Translations under genes and position numbers: made by a program
Source of the DNA: Streptomyces sp. NBC_01197
GTDB taxonomy: Bacteria > Actinomycetota > Actinomycetes > Streptomycetales > Streptomycetaceae
Reading direction: 5' to 3'
Assembly: GCF_036010505.1 (NCBI RefSeq)
Contig: NZ_CP108569.1
Span: 7,208,001-7,272,000 of the forward strand
Length of the DNA: 64,000 nt
Notes under the pieces: model-generated
The model's input: only the letters and a program-made list of their open reading frames with translations
What the model was told of the DNA's origin: nothing
Databases searched by the model: none
Part shown: in pieces, positions 8,320-16,649 of the stretch
Layout of the letters: every line of letters begins with the position of its first letter
Position numbering within the stretch: position 1 is the stretch's first letter

Positions 8320-9852
8320 ATGTCGAACCAGCCGAGAACCTGGGGGCTTGACGTGACCGGAGAACCCAACACCCGCCTGGCAGACCTGTTCGGCCTGGCC
8401 GGCTGGTCCAAGGGCGAACTCGCGAGAATGGTGAACCGGCAGGCGGCCGTCATGGGCCACCAGCAGCTGGCGACCGACACCTCGCGGGTCAGGCGCTGGA
8501 TCGACATGGGCGAGTGCCCGCGCGAACCGGTGCCGAAGGTGCTGGCAGCCCTGTTCACCGAGCGGCTCGGCCGTGTCGTGACCATTGAGGACCTCGGGTT
8601 CGTACGGCCTGGGCGCGCTGGGAAACGGCAGGCCGTCGGGAACGCGGAAGAGACAGCGAACCCGGACGGCCTCCCGTGGGCGCCAGAACGGACGGCAGCG
8701 GTCCTCACCGAATTCACGGGAATGGACCTCATGCTCAACCGACGCGGCTTGGTGGGCGCAGGCGCTGCGCTTGCCGCAGGCTCCGCACTCAGCAGCGCCA
8801 TGCACGACTGGCTCCACACCGATCCGGCCCTCGCTTCGGACGCCCCACGCACCGACCGCCCCCTGCACGCCGAGCCCGCCGGTTTCGACCGCTACGAGGC
8901 CGCACCCATCGGGTCCCAGGAGATCGAGGCGCTGGAGCACTCCGTCGAGATCTTCCGCGCCTGGGACGCCTCACGCGGCGGCGGGCTCCAACGCAAGGCG
9001 GTCGTGGGCCAGTTGAACGAGGTGGGAGGCATGCTCTCCTACCACCACCCCGACTCCCTGCAGCGGCGCCTGTGGGGCGTCGCAGCCAACCTCGCCGTAC
9101 TCGCGGGCTGGATGTCCCACGACGTCGGCCTCGAACCCACGGCCCAGAAGTACTTCGTCATCGCCGCCCACGCGGCGCGCGAAGGCGGCGACCGTCCACG
9201 CGCCGGTGAGGCCCTGTCACGCGCCGCGCGCCAGATGGTCCATCTGGGCCGCCCGGACGAAGCCCTGGATCTGATGAAGCTCGCGCAGAGCGGCTCCGGT
9301 GAGCGCAACCTGCCGCGCACCCGCGCCATGCTGCACACCATCGAGGCCTGGGCGCAGGCTTCGCTGGGCCACGGGCAGGCCATGCGGCGCACGCTCGGTG
9401 AGGCCGAGGAGCTGTTCGTTTCGGACCGCGGGGACGAGCCCGCGCCGAGCTGGATGCAGATGTTCGACGAGGCGGATCTCCACGGGATGCAGGCGCTGGC
9501 TTACCGCACGCTCGCGGACCACGATCCGTCCGCTGCCGCAATCGCCCAGGGCCACGCCAAGCGGGCGCTCGAACTGCGGATCAACGGCCGCCAGCGGTCG
9601 AAGATCTTCGACTACATCTCGCTGGCCTCGGCCTGCTTCATCGCAAACGACCCCGAACAGGCCGACCGCTACGCCCGGCTCGCACTGGTGTCGATGGGGG
9701 AGACCTCATCGCACCGCACCTGGGACCGGCTGCGTGAGATGTACCGGCTCACCGGGCAGTACGCGCGCCACGGAAGCATCCAGGAGCTGCGGGAGGAGAT
9801 CCGGCTCGCCATGCCCCAGCAGATGAAGCGGCCCAGGAACGCCCAGGCTTAG
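8320..9852 (+). CDS. NsdA/NsdB-type transcriptional regulator with TPR-like C terminus
   Basis: About 510 residues. The N-terminal segment (GWSKGELARMVNRQA, TDTSRVRRWIDMGE, PREPVPKVLAALF) is the XRE-like head seen in the Streptomyces NsdA/NsdB family, whose founding members repress antibiotic production and differentiation. A hydrophobic stretch (LNRRGLVGAGAALAAG) follows at about 140, typical of this family and not a cleavable signal. The C-terminal 250 residues are helical, with TPR-like pairs (HAAREGGDRPRAGEALSRAA; MVHLGRPDEALDLM). The start is either ATG 8320 or GTG 8353; the GTG has GGGGG close upstream, so about 499 residues is possible. No known target is adjacent. Family is probable; whether it is NsdA- or NsdB-like is not decided. 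Confidence 0.75.
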   Translation: MSNQPRTWGLDVTGEPNTRLADLFGLAGWSKGELARMVNRQAAVMGHQQLATDTSRVRRWIDMGECPREPVPKVLAALFTERLGRVVTIEDLGFVRPGRAGKRQAVGNAEETANPDGLPWAPERTAAVLTEFTGMDLMLNRRGLVGAGAALAAGSALSSAMHDWLHTDPALASDAPRTDRPLHAEPAGFDRYEAAPIGSQEIEALEHSVEIFRAWDASRGGGLQRKAVVGQLNEVGGMLSYHHPDSLQRRLWGVAANLAVLAGWMSHDVGLEPTAQKYFVIAAHAAREGGDRPRAGEALSRAARQMVHLGRPDEALDLMKLAQSGSGERNLPRTRAMLHTIEAWAQASLGHGQAMRRTLGEAEELFVSDRGDEPAPSWMQMFDEADLHGMQALAYRTLADHDPSAAAIAQGHAKRALELRINGRQRSKIFDYISLASACFIANDPEQADRYARLALVSMGETSSHRTWDRLREMYRLTGQYARHGSIQELREEIRLAMPQQMKRPRNAQA

Positions 9853-9918
9853 CAAGGCGGTTCGGGGAGGGGCGCGGAGAGCGGCGGAGCGAGGCGGCTG
9901 GCCGGGCGCAGTGGTGCC

Positions 9919-11367
9919 CTACGGGGTGCCGACGCGGGCGACCAGCACACAGGAGTCTTCCTGGCGGTCCGTGTGGCCGTACTCTTCGACGATCAGCCGC
10001 ACGCACTCCTGTGCGGTGCCGGCACCGGTGAACCGCGGTGCCAGTGCGAGCAGTCCGTCCTCGCCCGGGGCGTCCGCGCCGTGCGCGGCCAGCCAGCCGG
10101 TGTGCAGGACCAGCACGTCTCCGGTCCGCAGTTGCTCCTGCGCCTGTCCGTACGCCGTCCCCGGCATCGCTCCGAGCAGCACTCCGCTCGGCGGCGTGAG
10201 GGCGCGCCCCGTACCCCCGCGGAAGAGCAGGGGGGCGGGGTGTCCCGACTGGGACCAGAGCAGGGTCCGTGCGACGGGGTCGTAACGGCAGCACACCGAA
10301 CTGCCCAGAGCGGGCTGCGCGGACGCTTCCAGAAGTTCGTTGAGGTGGCCCATCAGGGCGCCGGGGGCGATCCCGGCCACGGCCATGCCCCGCAGCGCGC
10401 CCAGCAGCATCGCCATCGCGGAGGTGGCACCCACACCGTGGCCGGTCAGGTCCCCCACGCTGAGCAGCGACTGGCCGTCGGGGAGCGCCATAGCGTCGTA
10501 CCAGTCGCCGCCGATACGGGACGGCGCGGCGGACGGCAGATAGTGCGCCGCCAGGTCGAGCGCCGCCGGGCCGCCCTGCGGAAGCCGTACCGGACCGCGC
10601 CAGGGCGGCAGTACGGCTTCTTGTAATTCGACGGCGACCTGGCGCTCCGTGCGGGCGATCCGCTCCCGGCGCTGGAGGGAGTCCTCCGTCTCGCGCACCG
10701 TGCGTTCACTGCGCCGCAGATCACTGACATCGCGCAGCACGGCCCACATCGACGCCGTGCAGCCGTCGCTGTCCAGAACGGGCTCGCCCATCATGTGCAG
10801 GGTTCGGACCGTCGAGTCGGGGCGCCTGATCCGGAACTCGCCGTCGATCGGCTTTCCGTCGACCAGGCAGTCGGTGACCATCGCGGTGAGCCGCGTCTGG
10901 TCATCGGGCAGTACCACGGACGGGAGTTCGTCCAGGGAGAGCGGCCCGCTCCGGGGCGGCCGGCCGAAGATCTGGTACAGCTCGTCCGACCAGCTGACCT
11001 CGTCGGTGAGGAGATTCCAGTCGGCGCTGCCCACGCGGCTGAGCAGGGGGGCCGGCCCGCTGCCGGTCCCGGGGTGGGCATGGGCGCGGTGCCCGGACGG
11101 TTCACCGGCGAGGGGCTCCACCCCGGCGGCCGGCAGCCCTTCCTTGAGCTGTCCCAGATGCGTGCCCAGGTCGTCGAGGTGGTGGACGGCCAGATCGCAC
11201 AGCGCGCGCTGCCAGCGGCCCTGCACATCGTCGTCGTCCGCGACGGCGTCACGTCGTACGGCGTCCATGTCCCCGCGCAGCAGGCGAGTCCGGGTGATGA
11301 GCGCGTCAACCGTGCCCCGCTCGGGCGGCTGAGGGGCGGGACGGTCCGCGAACACATGGGACGGCAT
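9919..11367 (-). CDS. PAS-domain PP2C (SpoIIE-type) serine phosphatase
   Basis: A 482-residue cytoplasmic signalling protein. An N-terminal helical region (about 20-100) precedes a PAS domain (about 115-230, with the LYQIFGRPP and EFRIRRPDS elements). A short coiled linker (RETEDSLQRRERIARTERQ) joins it to a SpoIIE/PP2C domain. Metal-binding acidic residues are in IGGDWYDA, SVGDLTGHG and the C-terminal RQEDSCVLV. Such proteins dephosphorylate anti-anti-sigma factors, linking sensed signals to alternative sigma activity. The ATG is chosen for the GGAG six bases upstream; the frame stays open further upstream without a better site. No partner anti-sigma gene is adjacent. Confidence 0.85.
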   Translation of the reverse strand: MPSHVFADRPAPQPPERGTVDALITRTRLLRGDMDAVRRDAVADDDDVQGRWQRALCDLAVHHLDDLGTHLGQLKEGLPAAGVEPLAGEPSGHRAHAHPGTGSGPAPLLSRVGSADWNLLTDEVSWSDELYQIFGRPPRSGPLSLDELPSVVLPDDQTRLTAMVTDCLVDGKPIDGEFRIRRPDSTVRTLHMMGEPVLDSDGCTASMWAVLRDVSDLRRSERTVRETEDSLQRRERIARTERQVAVELQEAVLPPWRGPVRLPQGGPAALDLAAHYLPSAAPSRIGGDWYDAMALPDGQSLLSVGDLTGHGVGATSAMAMLLGALRGMAVAGIAPGALMGHLNELLEASAQPALGSSVCCRYDPVARTLLWSQSGHPAPLLFRGGTGRALTPPSGVLLGAMPGTAYGQAQEQLRTGDVLVLHTGWLAAHGADAPGEDGLLALAPRFTGAGTAQECVRLIVEEYGHTDRQEDSCVLVARVGTP

Positions 11368-12013
11368 GACGTACTCCGATACGGGCGCGGCGCGGCCTGG
11401 GCTGCGCGATGGACCGGTTACGACTGTTGCACAGGGAGCGAAAGCCCGTAAGGGAATTGGCAACACTCGATGCGGTGGTGCTTCCGGCATATGCCACAGG
11501 CCGATGGGAGGGGGAGACCCGGGGCGGGCTGCTGTGGCCCGGCGGGCCGGGGTGCTGCGGCTCACATTCTCTGTCCGGTGGGGGATGGAACATCCAGGCT
11601 TGGTACGTCGTTCACCTATATGTGGGAACGGAGCGGAGCGCGTCGGCGCCGACCCTCCGTCCCCGCGTACAGACCGCCCCGGCTGGCCTCCCCCGACCAG
11701 TCGGGGCTCTTCTCTGTCCGGCGGTGAGTGCCGGCCGTCGCCGTATCCCGGAGTGCCGTGCCCCGTTCCGTATGGCGTGCGATACGGCGTGCGACCGGAA
11801 CCATTTCGGCCATGGCCGACAGGGAATATGCCAGAGATATGGCCAGAACCTTATGGTGACAATGCGCCCGCGGTGACGATACTCGTTGACTGTGAAGATT
11901 GAATTCCGTTCGATCCAACCGTGATCCACCAGTGAAGGGCCCGCACTTTCCGGCCGGGGACCGACCGGTCCTGAAGCGGGGCTCTGGCCGCGAACTGCCC
12001 TGGGGGAGTGGCT
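11368..12013. other. 646-bp intergenic region with divergent promoters
   Basis: No convincing gene is seen; reading frames here lack codon bias and start signals. Visible structure includes GGCATATGCC (11486-11495) and the 16-bp palindrome-like CCCCGACCAGTCGGGG (11691-11706). A tandem GCGTGCGA-containing repeat lies near 11768-11793. A promoter-like TTGACT-17-TTCGAT (about 11887-11915) precedes the plus-strand gene. The last 200 bases are less GC-rich than the surroundings. A small RNA is possible but unproven. Confidence 0.4.
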
Positions 12014-12580
12014 GTGCATGACGAATTCCTGTGCCATGTCACCGCGTACGGGTTCTGCGGTGGACGACGCGTCGGTGTGCCGCTCGGCACTTACCGCGCC
12101 CCCACCCTCCCGCTGGCCCTGTGGTGGCTGCGGGACCGGGCGACCTGGATCGCCGAACGGCTGGATCCCAGCCCCGGCCGTGGCTGCTTCCCGGTCCGGG
12201 CGCTCTTCGAACTGCCCGCCGACGCCCCGGACGTACCGGGCGCCTTCCGTGCCTGGCGGGACGGCGGGCCGCAACAGGACAAGGCCGCCGAAGTGCTGGC
12301 CGGCGGCGGTCTCATGCGATTCGCGATCAATGACGACACCACCGAGTACGAACTGCTCGCGGAATCGGTCGACGCGCTGCGGATGCAGCGCGCAATTCCT
12401 TCGCTCGCCCCGGCGGGCGCCGAATCCATACCGGAACACCGCAGCCCCCTGCCGGCGCATACGCGGGGCAGCGGGCGCGGTGGCTTCGGTAATCAGCACA
12501 TGACAGGTCTTCCCTCGGGGGCCGTTCTGCTCGCCACGCTGGACAGCTCCACCGTGGTGTTCAGCTCTGCGGCAGGATGA
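12014..12580 (+). CDS. Unknown protein
   Basis: About 188 residues, not recognised. GTG 12014 is preferred because GGGGGAG ends five bases before it; GTG 12008 is too close to that site. The first 90 residues have a defined composition with aromatic pairs (LALWWLRDRATWIAERLDP), Cys residues and an acidic middle (INDDTTEYELLAESVDAL). The tail is low in structure. Codon bias is normal. The 3' end overlaps the convergent alcohol dehydrogenase gene by 20 bp. It has its own long upstream region, so it is probably regulated separately. Confidence 0.55.
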   Translation: MHDEFLCHVTAYGFCGGRRVGVPLGTYRAPTLPLALWWLRDRATWIAERLDPSPGRGCFPVRALFELPADAPDVPGAFRAWRDGGPQQDKAAEVLAGGGLMRFAINDDTTEYELLAESVDALRMQRAIPSLAPAGAESIPEHRSPLPAHTRGSGRGGFGNQHMTGLPSGAVLLATLDSSTVVFSSAAG

Positions 12581-13601
12581 CCGCGCGTCCGTTGATCTTC
12601 CCGGCGTGCAGCCTCTCGTAGGCGAGTGGGGCCTCGTCGATCGAGTACGTCTCCACATGGACGTCCACCGATCCGGCGCGTGCCAGATCGAGCACCTCGG
12701 CGAGTTCCGGGCGCGAGCCCCAGTACGGCGCGGCCACCGACACCTCGAAGGGGAGCGCGCCGAAGCCGACGGGCAGCGTGCCGCCACCGATCCCGACCAG
12801 CGCGACATCGGCCTCGACACCGGCCACCGCACCGGCCAGCGCCACTGTGGCAGGGACGCCCACGAAGTCGAAGACCGCCTGGGCGCCGAGCCCGCCGGTC
12901 AGCTCGCGGACCGTGCCGGCCGCGCGCTCGTCGGAGAGCACCGCCTCGTGGGCGCCCACTGTCTTCGCCAGCGCGAGCTTGTCATCCGTGACGTCGAGCG
13001 CGACGACCCGCGCGGCGGACATCGCCCGCAGCAGCTGGATGGCCACATGCCCGAGCCCGCCGGTACCGATGACCACCGCCGTGGAGCCGGGGGTGAGCTT
13101 CGCGAGCGAGCGCTTGATGGCGTGGTATGGGGTCAGGCCGGCATCGGTGAGCGGCACGGCGCGGACCGGGTCGAGGTCGCCGAGCGGTACGAGATGGCGC
13201 GGGCTGTCCACGATCATGTATTCGGCCATCGCGCCGGGGGCACCGAGGCCGGGCGGGTGGATGCCGAGTTCAGCGGCGCGCAGGCAGTAATTCTCCTTGC
13301 CCTCGGCGCACTTGACGCAGGTGCCGCAGCCCCACGGACCGTAGACCGCGACGGAATCACCCTCTGCGAACCCGGTGACACCGGCGCCCAGCGCGGCGAC
13401 CGTGCCGGCCCCCTCGTGCCCGAGGGTGAGCGGAAGGTCGTACGGCAGGCTCTCCGCGGGCCGGCTCATCACGGCGATGTCGGAGTGGCAGACGCCCGCG
13501 GCGGTGACCTTCAGGAGGACCTGCCCCGGTCCTGGCTCGGGTTCGGGGACGGTGACTACCTCGGGTGCGGCGCCGACGGTGCGGTACTGGACTGCTTTCA
13601 T
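12561..13601 (-). CDS. Zinc-dependent alcohol dehydrogenase
   Basis: A 346-residue medium-chain NAD(P)-dependent alcohol dehydrogenase. The catalytic zinc ligands are C38 and the H62-E63 pair (LGHEGAG). The structural zinc loop has C92, C95, C98 and C106 (GCGTCVKCAEGKENYC). The Rossmann motif GTGGLGHVA lies at about 172. D/V/T after the second strand (ALDVTDDK) favours NAD. The start has GAGGAGC nine bases upstream. It follows an SDR gene and a TetR regulator on the same strand, with about 60 bp to the SDR, suggesting a TetR-controlled alcohol/ketone oxidation operon. The substrate is not predictable. Confidence 0.9.
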   Translation of the reverse strand: MKAVQYRTVGAAPEVVTVPEPEPGPGQVLLKVTAAGVCHSDIAVMSRPAESLPYDLPLTLGHEGAGTVAALGAGVTGFAEGDSVAVYGPWGCGTCVKCAEGKENYCLRAAELGIHPPGLGAPGAMAEYMIVDSPRHLVPLGDLDPVRAVPLTDAGLTPYHAIKRSLAKLTPGSTAVVIGTGGLGHVAIQLLRAMSAARVVALDVTDDKLALAKTVGAHEAVLSDERAAGTVRELTGGLGAQAVFDFVGVPATVALAGAVAGVEADVALVGIGGGTLPVGFGALPFEVSVAAPYWGSRPELAEVLDLARAGSVDVHVETYSIDEAPLAYERLHAGKINGRAVILPQS

Positions 13602-13661
13602 GGTGTGCTCCTCAGCTGGGCGGTGAGCCGGCCCCCGGCACCGGCCCACCGCCGTGATCGG

Positions 13662-14429
13662 TCAGCGCGCGGCGTAGCCGCCGTCGACGAGGTGGTAGCT
13701 GCCGTGGATGAACGAGGCGCGGTCCGAGAGCAGGAACGCCGTCAGCTCCGCCACTTCATCGGCCGTTCCCAGACGGCCCACCGGGTGCAGCGAGACGAGC
13801 TGCTCCCGCATCGGGTTCTCGGTGTCGCGCAGCAGCGGAGTGTCGATGAAGCCCGGCCCCACGGCGTTGACGCGGATGTTCTGTGCGGCGTATTCGAGTG
13901 CCGCGGTCTTCGTCAGCCCGACGACGCCGTGCTTGGCGGCGACATAGGCGGGGGACCCCGCGAAACCGTTGGTGCCGAGGATCGACGCCATGTTGACGAT
14001 CGCGCCGCCGCCCGCCGCGAGCATCGCGGGCAGCTCGTACTTGAGCGAGTAGAAGACGCCGTTGAGGTTGGTGTCGATCACACGCTGCCAGTCGGCCACC
14101 TCGTACTCACCGGTCGGCAGGCTGGGGCCGCCGATCCCGGCGTTGTTCACGGCGAGATGCAGTGCGCCGAAGGTGTCGGTGGAGTGCCGTACGGCACGCT
14201 CCACCGATGCGGGGTCGGTCACGTCGACGGTGACGGCGGTGGCGCGGGCTCCGGACGCCTCAAGACCGGCGGCGGCCTTGCGCGCGCCTTCCTCGTCGTA
14301 GTCGGCCACGACGACCGCGGCGCCGCCGCGGGCGAGCCGGCCGGCGATGGCCAGGCCGATGCCGGACGCGCCGCCGGTGACCAGTGCGGTCCGGCCGGCG
14401 AACTCATCTGTGGGGGTGGTGTTGCTCAT
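13662..14429 (-). CDS. Short-chain dehydrogenase/reductase
   Basis: A 255-residue classical SDR. The cofactor motif is TGGASGIGLA near residue 20, NNAG is at about 90, the catalytic Ser lies in the NMASILG strand, and the Tyr/Lys pair is in SPAYVAAKHG. The C terminus ends DGGYAA as in many SDRs. AAAGGAA lies upstream of the ATG. Position between a TetR gene (14498-15118) and the alcohol dehydrogenase suggests a three-gene operon, regulator first, for stepwise alcohol/carbonyl conversion. The substrate is unknown. Confidence 0.9.
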   Translation of the reverse strand: MSNTTPTDEFAGRTALVTGGASGIGLAIAGRLARGGAAVVVADYDEEGARKAAAGLEASGARATAVTVDVTDPASVERAVRHSTDTFGALHLAVNNAGIGGPSLPTGEYEVADWQRVIDTNLNGVFYSLKYELPAMLAAGGGAIVNMASILGTNGFAGSPAYVAAKHGVVGLTKTAALEYAAQNIRVNAVGPGFIDTPLLRDTENPMREQLVSLHPVGRLGTADEVAELTAFLLSDRASFIHGSYHLVDGGYAAR

Positions 14430-14497
14430 GGTGCCGTGTTCCTTTCGTGCTGTGCGCCCCAGTGGTGTCGGACGCAGTGGCGCCAGGCGCAGTGGTG

Positions 14498-15118
14498 TCA
14501 CGCCTGGGGCAGTTCGCCGTTGAGTGCGGCGAACGCGGCGTGAACGATGCCGGGGAGAGCGTCCTCATGCGAGCCCCGGACCCAGGCGGCCTGGGCTGCC
14601 ACAAGGGCTCCCGCACCCGCACCCACCAGAACAGCGGGGCGCAGGTCGTGCTCGTCGTCAATGCCCATCCGGGTTGCCAGGATCCGGATCGAGTCCGCCT
14701 GGGCCTCCACCCGGATGTGCTGAAAGGCCGCGTACAGCGTCGGCTCCCGGTATGCGATCCGCATGAGTTCGAAGATCCGCGGGCGCCGGTGCCAGGCCGG
14801 GTGCGCGTCGTCCGTGAGCCAGTCGTCCACCGCGTTGCGATAGGCGACGAGCGGGGCCTCGTCGGCCGGCCGGGCACTGAGGGCGGCGTTGATCCGGTCA
14901 CCGTCCGCCCGTACGGAGTCCAGTACCGCGTCCTCCTTGCTGGAGAAATAGCGGCTGAACGTCCGGCGGGCGACGTCGGCGCGGTCGGCGATGTCCTCGA
15001 CCGTGACGGCCTTGAGCCCCCGGTCGCACACGAGGGTGCAGGCGGCTTCCGCGAGCGCCTCACGGGTCCGGCGGGCTTTGCGGCTCCGCCGGTCCTCGGT
15101 GGTTCCCTCATCGTTCAT
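14498..15118 (-). CDS. TetR-family transcriptional regulator
   Basis: A 206-residue TetR regulator. The helix-turn-helix spans about 28-60 (AVTVEDIADRADVARRTFSRYFSSKEDAV). The C-terminal ligand domain is all-helical and ends in a Gly/Ala-rich helix pair (PAVLVGAGAGALVAAQAAW). It begins the minus-strand run that continues with the SDR and alcohol dehydrogenase. A perfect 15-bp inverted repeat lies 20-57 bp upstream of its start and is the obvious candidate for autoregulation. The inducer is probably a substrate or product of the adjacent dehydrogenases. Confidence 0.9.
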   Translation of the reverse strand: MNDEGTTEDRRSRKARRTREALAEAACTLVCDRGLKAVTVEDIADRADVARRTFSRYFSSKEDAVLDSVRADGDRINAALSARPADEAPLVAYRNAVDDWLTDDAHPAWHRRPRIFELMRIAYREPTLYAAFQHIRVEAQADSIRILATRMGIDDEHDLRPAVLVGAGAGALVAAQAAWVRGSHEDALPGIVHAAFAALNGELPQA

Positions 15119-15137
15119 ACATTCACGTTACACCTAA

Positions 15138-15175
15138 AAATGTCCCACTGGGACACGAGGCCCAGTGGGACATTT
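15138..15175. promoter_or_regulatory. 15-bp inverted repeat: TetR operator and/or chitinase terminator
   Basis: AAATGTCCCACTGGG (15138-15152) is perfectly inverted at 15161-15175 with an eight-base spacer. The left arm also starts a smaller dyad, TGTCCCA-C-TGGGACA (15141-15155), as expected for a TetR-dimer site. Read on the minus strand, the same structure ends in TTTTT downstream of the chitinase gene, so it could also terminate that transcript. Confidence 0.65.
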
Positions 15176-15258
15176 CTGAGTGCGCAGGTGCGTAGGTGCG
15201 TAGGTGAGCTGGGGTGCTCAGGCGGGCCGGGGGTTCCGGCGTTGCGGGCCGTCCCCGG

Positions 15259-16509
15259 TCAGCACGCTCCCTTGTCCCGCCAGACGCCCCAGTCGCCCGT
15301 GGTACCCGGCTCCTCGTTCTGGGTCCACCACTGGGCCTGCCAGGTGTGGCCGCCATGGGAGACCGTGTCGCCGCCCGTGTAGACCGCGGTGCTGCTCCAG
15401 GCCGCCGCGGTGCAGGCTCCGCCGGGCGGAGTGGGGGAGGTGGAGACGGGTGGTGTGGTCGGGGGTGTGGTGGGTGGTGTCGCCCCGGCGAACGTCACCG
15501 CGTACTTGGCGAACTCCCAGTCCGTCTGGGGCACGCTGCTGCAGGTTCCGGACGTGGTGCCGTTGTCCGGCGGGCTGCACTGGCGGTCGCGGTTGAGCGA
15601 CCAGAAGGTGAAGCGGTCCATGTGGTGGCTGGTGGCGAAGTCCAGGACGGTCTGGAAGTCCGCCTGCTTGAAGTACTCGCCGGTGTCGCTGCGGCCGTTC
15701 ATGCCGGAGAAGCCCTCATGGGCGTAGGCGGTCGCCTCGTTCCAGCCGAAGGTCGACTGCAGGATGGTGTTGAAGTTGGTGAGCGCGCTCGTCTGTGAGG
15801 CGGCTCCGCTGAAGCCCCCGTCGAAGGGCATGATCGAGAAGTTGTTGGGTGTGAACCCCTGCGACTTGGCCTCGTTCAGCATCTGCTTGCCGAACCAGCC
15901 GGTGCCGTCGGCCGTGCCCGCGGTGGTGACCGACACGTACAGGCCCGGGTTGCTCTGCTGGAGGATCTTCGCCGCGCCGATCTCGTGCGCGACGGCCGCG
16001 GTGTTCTCGTACTCCGGCTCCTCCAGGTCGAAGTCGATGGCCTTCAGCTGGTACTTGGTGATGACCTGCTGGTACGCGGCGGCAGTCGATGCCGCGTCGG
16101 AGCAGGCCTGGCCGAGCTTGGTGCCGCCGTACCCGCCGATGGAGACCGAGACGTCGCCGCCCTTGGCGCGGATCGCGCTGATGACGGAGCTCACCGCGGT
16201 GTCGGACGAGACGGCCGATGTGCCGCCCCAAGTCGGGCTGCAGCCACCGCCGTTGGGGGCAAGGATGAACGCGAGCTGGAAGGCCTTGAGTCCGGTGGCG
16301 TCCATGATGGCCCCGGCGTCGGGCGGGTTGTTGTCGGTGGGCATGAGGTAAGGGGCCGCCGCGTACCAGCGGTTGCTGAGTGCGGTGGCCCCGTTGGTGC
16401 CGGTGGTCGCTCCGGCCGCCTGGCCGGTGCTGAATGCGGCCAGCCCGGCGGCGGCCAGCGCGGCGGTCGCCACGCCACAGAACAGGGCACGGATGCGAAT
16501 GCGTTTCAT
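15259..16509 (-). CDS. Secreted GH18 chitinase with C-terminal chitin-binding module
   Basis: A 416-residue exported chitinase. The signal peptide (1-32, KRIRIR then a hydrophobic Ala-rich core) ends near GQAAGA. The GH18 barrel spans about 45-340, with the IDFDLE motif at 158-163 (catalytic E163), SVSIGGYGG at 121-129 and WSLNRDR near the barrel end. A Thr/Pro linker (TPPTTPPTTPP) leads to a CBM5/12-type module (about 370-416) with exposed Trp residues (WSSTAVYTGGDTV; WQAQWW). It degrades chitin outside the cell. A DasR-like box about 65 bp upstream indicates control by N-acetylglucosamine metabolism. It is monocistronic. Confidence 0.95.
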   Translation of the reverse strand: MKRIRIRALFCGVATAALAAAGLAAFSTGQAAGATTGTNGATALSNRWYAAAPYLMPTDNNPPDAGAIMDATGLKAFQLAFILAPNGGGCSPTWGGTSAVSSDTAVSSVISAIRAKGGDVSVSIGGYGGTKLGQACSDAASTAAAYQQVITKYQLKAIDFDLEEPEYENTAAVAHEIGAAKILQQSNPGLYVSVTTAGTADGTGWFGKQMLNEAKSQGFTPNNFSIMPFDGGFSGAASQTSALTNFNTILQSTFGWNEATAYAHEGFSGMNGRSDTGEYFKQADFQTVLDFATSHHMDRFTFWSLNRDRQCSPPDNGTTSGTCSSVPQTDWEFAKYAVTFAGATPPTTPPTTPPVSTSPTPPGGACTAAAWSSTAVYTGGDTVSHGGHTWQAQWWTQNEEPGTTGDWGVWRDKGAC

Positions 16510-16572
16510 CTGACGGTCTCCTGAGTGGGGGAGTGGCCGCCAGAATCGGTGCCTGTCGGGTGCGCGTCAACG

Positions 16573-16589
16573 ACTTGGACTAGACCATT
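16573..16589 (-). promoter_or_regulatory. DasR-responsive (dre-like) box
   Basis: On the minus strand the sequence reads AATGGTCTAGTCCAAGT, close to the dre consensus A-n-TGGTCTAGACCA-n-T. It lies 64-80 bp upstream of the chitinase ATG, where DasR sites occur in Streptomyces chi genes. Confidence 0.75.
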
Positions 16590-16649
16590 GCCAATCCTTG
16601 GGGAACGCCGCTGCGGGGAATGGGCTCGAAGGGAGGGGGCGGCGGGGCC

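Noticed and set aside
11616..11918. Possible small gene in the long gap on the minus strand
   Set aside because: It lacks codon-position bias and a ribosome binding site and reads through the palindromic element.
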